Below, in pieces: positions 58,230-59,632 of a stretch of DNA of 59,632 nucleotides. Both the position numbers and the translations under genes were made by a program. The DNA comes from Priestia koreensis (lineage in GTDB: Bacteria; Bacillota; Bacilli; Bacillales; Bacillaceae_H). The stretch is from NCBI RefSeq assembly GCF_001274935.1, contig NZ_LILC01000031.1, positions 1 through 59,632 of the forward strand. The letters are read 5' to 3'. The notes below the pieces were generated by a model. That model worked only from the letters and a program-made list of their open reading frames with translations. It had not been told where the DNA came from and made no database searches. Position 1 is the stretch's first letter. Each line of letters starts with the position of its first letter.

Positions 58230-58991
58230 ATGAATTTCACTACTTTTTGATTGGGCATTTGAAATAAGTTGGGAAACACTAATCATCGATAAACCCTCAT
58301 CCTTAATCTCTTCAATAATCATCGGAAGAGCTTTTTTAGTTTGCTGTGCTGAATCAGAAGCATGCAGCAACACAATATCCCCGCTTCCTACGTCATTGAT
58401 CACGTTTTGAACAATTTTATCAACACCAGGATTTGTCCAATCCTTAGAATCTACGCTCCAATGGACGATGGTATATCCTTGCTGTTCGGCAATCTTAAGC
58501 GTTTCTTTATTAAACTGACCGGATGGTGGACGTAATAATGTAACATCCTTTAGGTTCAAAGACGTAAAGACTTTTTCGGCTTTTGCTAGGTCTTGGCGAA
58601 CTTTCTGTGCATCAAGGGACGTGTAAGGTTTATAGTCATATCCCATGCTCCCAATCTCATGACCATCTTTTTTAATTCTTTCCACAACATCTGGGTGTCG
58701 TTCAGCCCATGAGGCTGAGAGGAAAAAGGTACAGTTTTTAATATGCTCTTCTTTGAGCTTGTCTAGAATTGGGATCGCGTTTTCGTCACCCCAGCTAATA
58801 TCAAAAGTAAGCGCCACTTTATTAGTGTCATTTTTGCTTTTGGAAACAGCGCGCGGACCATCCTTTGTATTAAATACAGGATTTAAAGAAAAGGTTTGGG
58901 AATACAGAAGTAACCCAGCGAAAAAAGCGGCAAACAAAATAATACTAAATTGTTTGATTCGTTTAGCACGCAAGACATAAAAGAAATTCAT
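58227..58991 (-). CDS. pdaB: Polysaccharide deacetylase-like sporulation protein PdaB (YbaN)
   Basis: PdaB is needed to keep spores stable after late sporulation in B. subtilis. The 254-residue protein has an N-terminal membrane anchor (about 13-32) and a NodB domain: TFDISWGDE (near 63-71), GHEIGSMGYDY (near 113-123), RPPSGQFN and LLHASDSAQQT. The usual second motif with two metal-binding histidines (HxxxH) is replaced by SMGYDY, as in other PdaB proteins, so classical deacetylase activity is doubtful. AAAAGGGGAG precedes ATG on the minus strand. Confidence 0.93.
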   Translation of the reverse strand: MNFFYVLRAKRIKQFSIILFAAFFAGLLLYSQTFSLNPVFNTKDGPRAVSKSKNDTNKVALTFDISWGDENAIPILDKLKEEHIKNCTFFLSASWAERHPDVVERIKKDGHEIGSMGYDYKPYTSLDAQKVRQDLAKAEKVFTSLNLKDVTLLRPPSGQFNKETLKIAEQQGYTIVHWSVDSKDWTNPGVDKIVQNVINDVGSGDIVLLHASDSAQQTKKALPMIIEEIKDEGLSMISVSQLISNAQSKSSEIH

Positions 58992-59140
58992 GGTTTTCTC
59001 CCCTTTTGATCAATACTCTTCATATAGAAAAAGCGCTAAGAAGTGTACCTAACAGATTTCTTGGGGTGAGCGTTATTCTCTAGAGAAGTGAAGGTAGTTA
59101 GGTTCGTGTAGTTTATTTTTATGCTTGTACGTTTAAAAAC

Positions 59141-59162
59141 ATCACCTAATAAATAAGGTGAT
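59141..59162. other. Hairpin in the gap between pdaB and the small ORF
   Basis: ATCACCT (59141-59147) and AGGTGAT (59156-59162) are a perfect 7-bp inverted repeat with an 8-base loop. No T-run follows on the + strand; on the minus strand GTTTTT follows. It lies between divergent genes and could be an operator. Confidence 0.45.
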
Positions 59163-59234
59163 CAGGTTTAAATGCAAGAAAAAGAAGAAAGGATGTAGAA
59201 GAGATAGAAAAAATTGAAACGACGAGGTAGAATC

Positions 59235-59408
59235 ATGAGAGGTTTTCTTTTGAATGATAAAGAACGATACGAGTTAACGGACATATTAGAAAGAGAAATG
59301 AATGTTCTTGGCAGCTTATTAATTTTAGAGAAAATGTCCCATCTAAAAAGAAGAGGGATTGAAGAAAAAACATTTCTGATCGAGGCCTTACTAAGAAGAT
59401 TACAATAA
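59235..59408 (+). CDS. Small conserved-looking protein of unknown function
   Basis: A 57-residue ORF starting at ATG 59235, eight bases after GAGGT. It is acidic-basic and helical (LNDKERYELTDILEREMNVL, then ILEKMSHLKRRGIEEK and a basic end LLRRLQ), with no cysteine and no membrane segment. It was not recognised. It stands alone between pdaB and the rrn promoters, about 26 bases before the rrn P1 -35 box. Its composition looks like a real small protein, but no homologue can be named here. Confidence 0.5.
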   Translation: MRGFLLNDKERYELTDILEREMNVLGSLLILEKMSHLKRRGIEEKTFLIEALLRRLQ

Positions 59409-59433
59409 AGACTAAACTTTTTTTAAAAATGTA

Positions 59434-59463
59434 TTGACCTGTGTTTATAAAAGATGGTATATT
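59434..59463 (+). promoter_or_regulatory. rrn promoter P1 of the next rRNA operon
   Basis: TTGACC (59434-59439), 18 bases and TATATT (59458-59463), with an extended -10 TGG. Transcription would start near 59470. Confidence 0.75.
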
Positions 59464-59523
59464 GTTATACGTCGCTAAGACAACCGAGGAAAACATTACA
59501 TAAAAAACATTTTTAAAAAAGTG

Positions 59524-59552
59524 TTGACAATGAAAATGGAACTTGGTAAGAT
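59524..59552 (+). promoter_or_regulatory. rrn promoter P2 of the next rRNA operon
   Basis: A consensus TTGACA (59524-59529), 17 bases and TAAGAT (59547-59552) with extended -10 TGG. The upstream A/T tracts (59500-59521) could act as an UP element. Tandem P1/P2 spacing of about 90 bases is typical of Bacillus rrn operons. Confidence 0.88.
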
Positions 59553-59574
59553 AAGAAAGTCGCTTACGAGCGAG

Positions 59575-59632
59575 ATGAACTTTGAAAACTGAACAAAACA
59601 AGCAAAACGTCAACGTTTTAAAAGTAAGACAA
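59575..59632 (+). other. rrn leader region with boxA-like sequence
   Basis: TTTGAAAACTGAACAAAAC (59581-59599) is the leader sequence found upstream of 16S rRNA in bacilli and includes the boxA antitermination region. The 16S gene itself starts beyond the window. Confidence 0.8.

Noticed and set aside
59233..59613. Minus-strand 126-residue ORF at the right end
   Set aside because: It runs through the rrn promoters and the small plus-strand ORF, has low-complexity content and no ribosome binding site.

Overview
The window is a low-GC Firmicute chromosome segment, almost certainly from an endospore-forming Bacillaceae species. Gene order and protein sequences follow the Bacillus subtilis ctsR-to-pdaB region closely, and sporulation and germination genes (sigH, cwlD, gerD, kbaA, pdaB) are present. 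A Priestia/Bacillus megaterium-like species would fit, but the sequence alone does not prove the species. The window opens in the last 76 bases of a 5S rRNA and closes on two strong rRNA-type promoters with a rrn leader, so it is essentially the whole interval between two co-oriented rrn operons.

Layout: (1) 5S end and terminator; (2) 302-4892, the CtsR-controlled heat-shock operon ctsR-mcsA-mcsB-clpC; (3) 4988-11440, radA, disA, yacL, ispD, ispF, gltX; (4) 11441-16263, a cysteine T-box leader followed by cysE-cysS-mrnC-rlmB-rae1, then sigH with its own promoter; (5) 16286-20681, rpmGB-secE-nusG, rplK-rplA, rplJ-rplL with an L10 leader, and a methyltransferase; (6) 20671-28131, rpoB-rpoC; (7) 28148-32982, the str operon rplGB-rpsL-rpsG-fusA-tuf; (8) 33070-48190, the S10-spc-alpha cluster from rpsJ to rplQ, including secY, adk, map, infA and rpoA; (9) 48457-51693, the ECF transporter core ecfA1-ecfA2-ecfT and truA; (10) 51712-52697, L13 leader, rplM, rpsI; (11) 52754-59408, a variable stretch followed by the sporulation set ybaK, cwlD, salA, gerD, kbaA, pdaB and a small unidentified ORF; (12) rrn promoters.

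Functionally this is the core expression machinery (RNA polymerase, elongation factors, about 34 ribosomal proteins, Sec translocase) together with protein quality control, tRNA charging, second-messenger synthesis and sporulation control. Nearly all of it is ordinary, conserved and co-directional. No mobile element, CRISPR array or defence system was seen.

The less ordinary observations are mostly in leaders and gaps: a decayed KOW-domain gene between map and infA; a nusG start where a small hairpin separates a strong Shine-Dalgarno from the ATG; a switch-like RNA before rpoA; a nested 13-bp inverted repeat overlapping the str promoter; a repeated GTGGGAGG...CCAC element before both rplK and rplA; a structured rpoB leader; and replacement of the gene expected after rpsI by a metallophosphoesterase and a DinB-like gene. 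Many annotated starts were moved from the longest open frame to an internal start with a proper Shine-Dalgarno.
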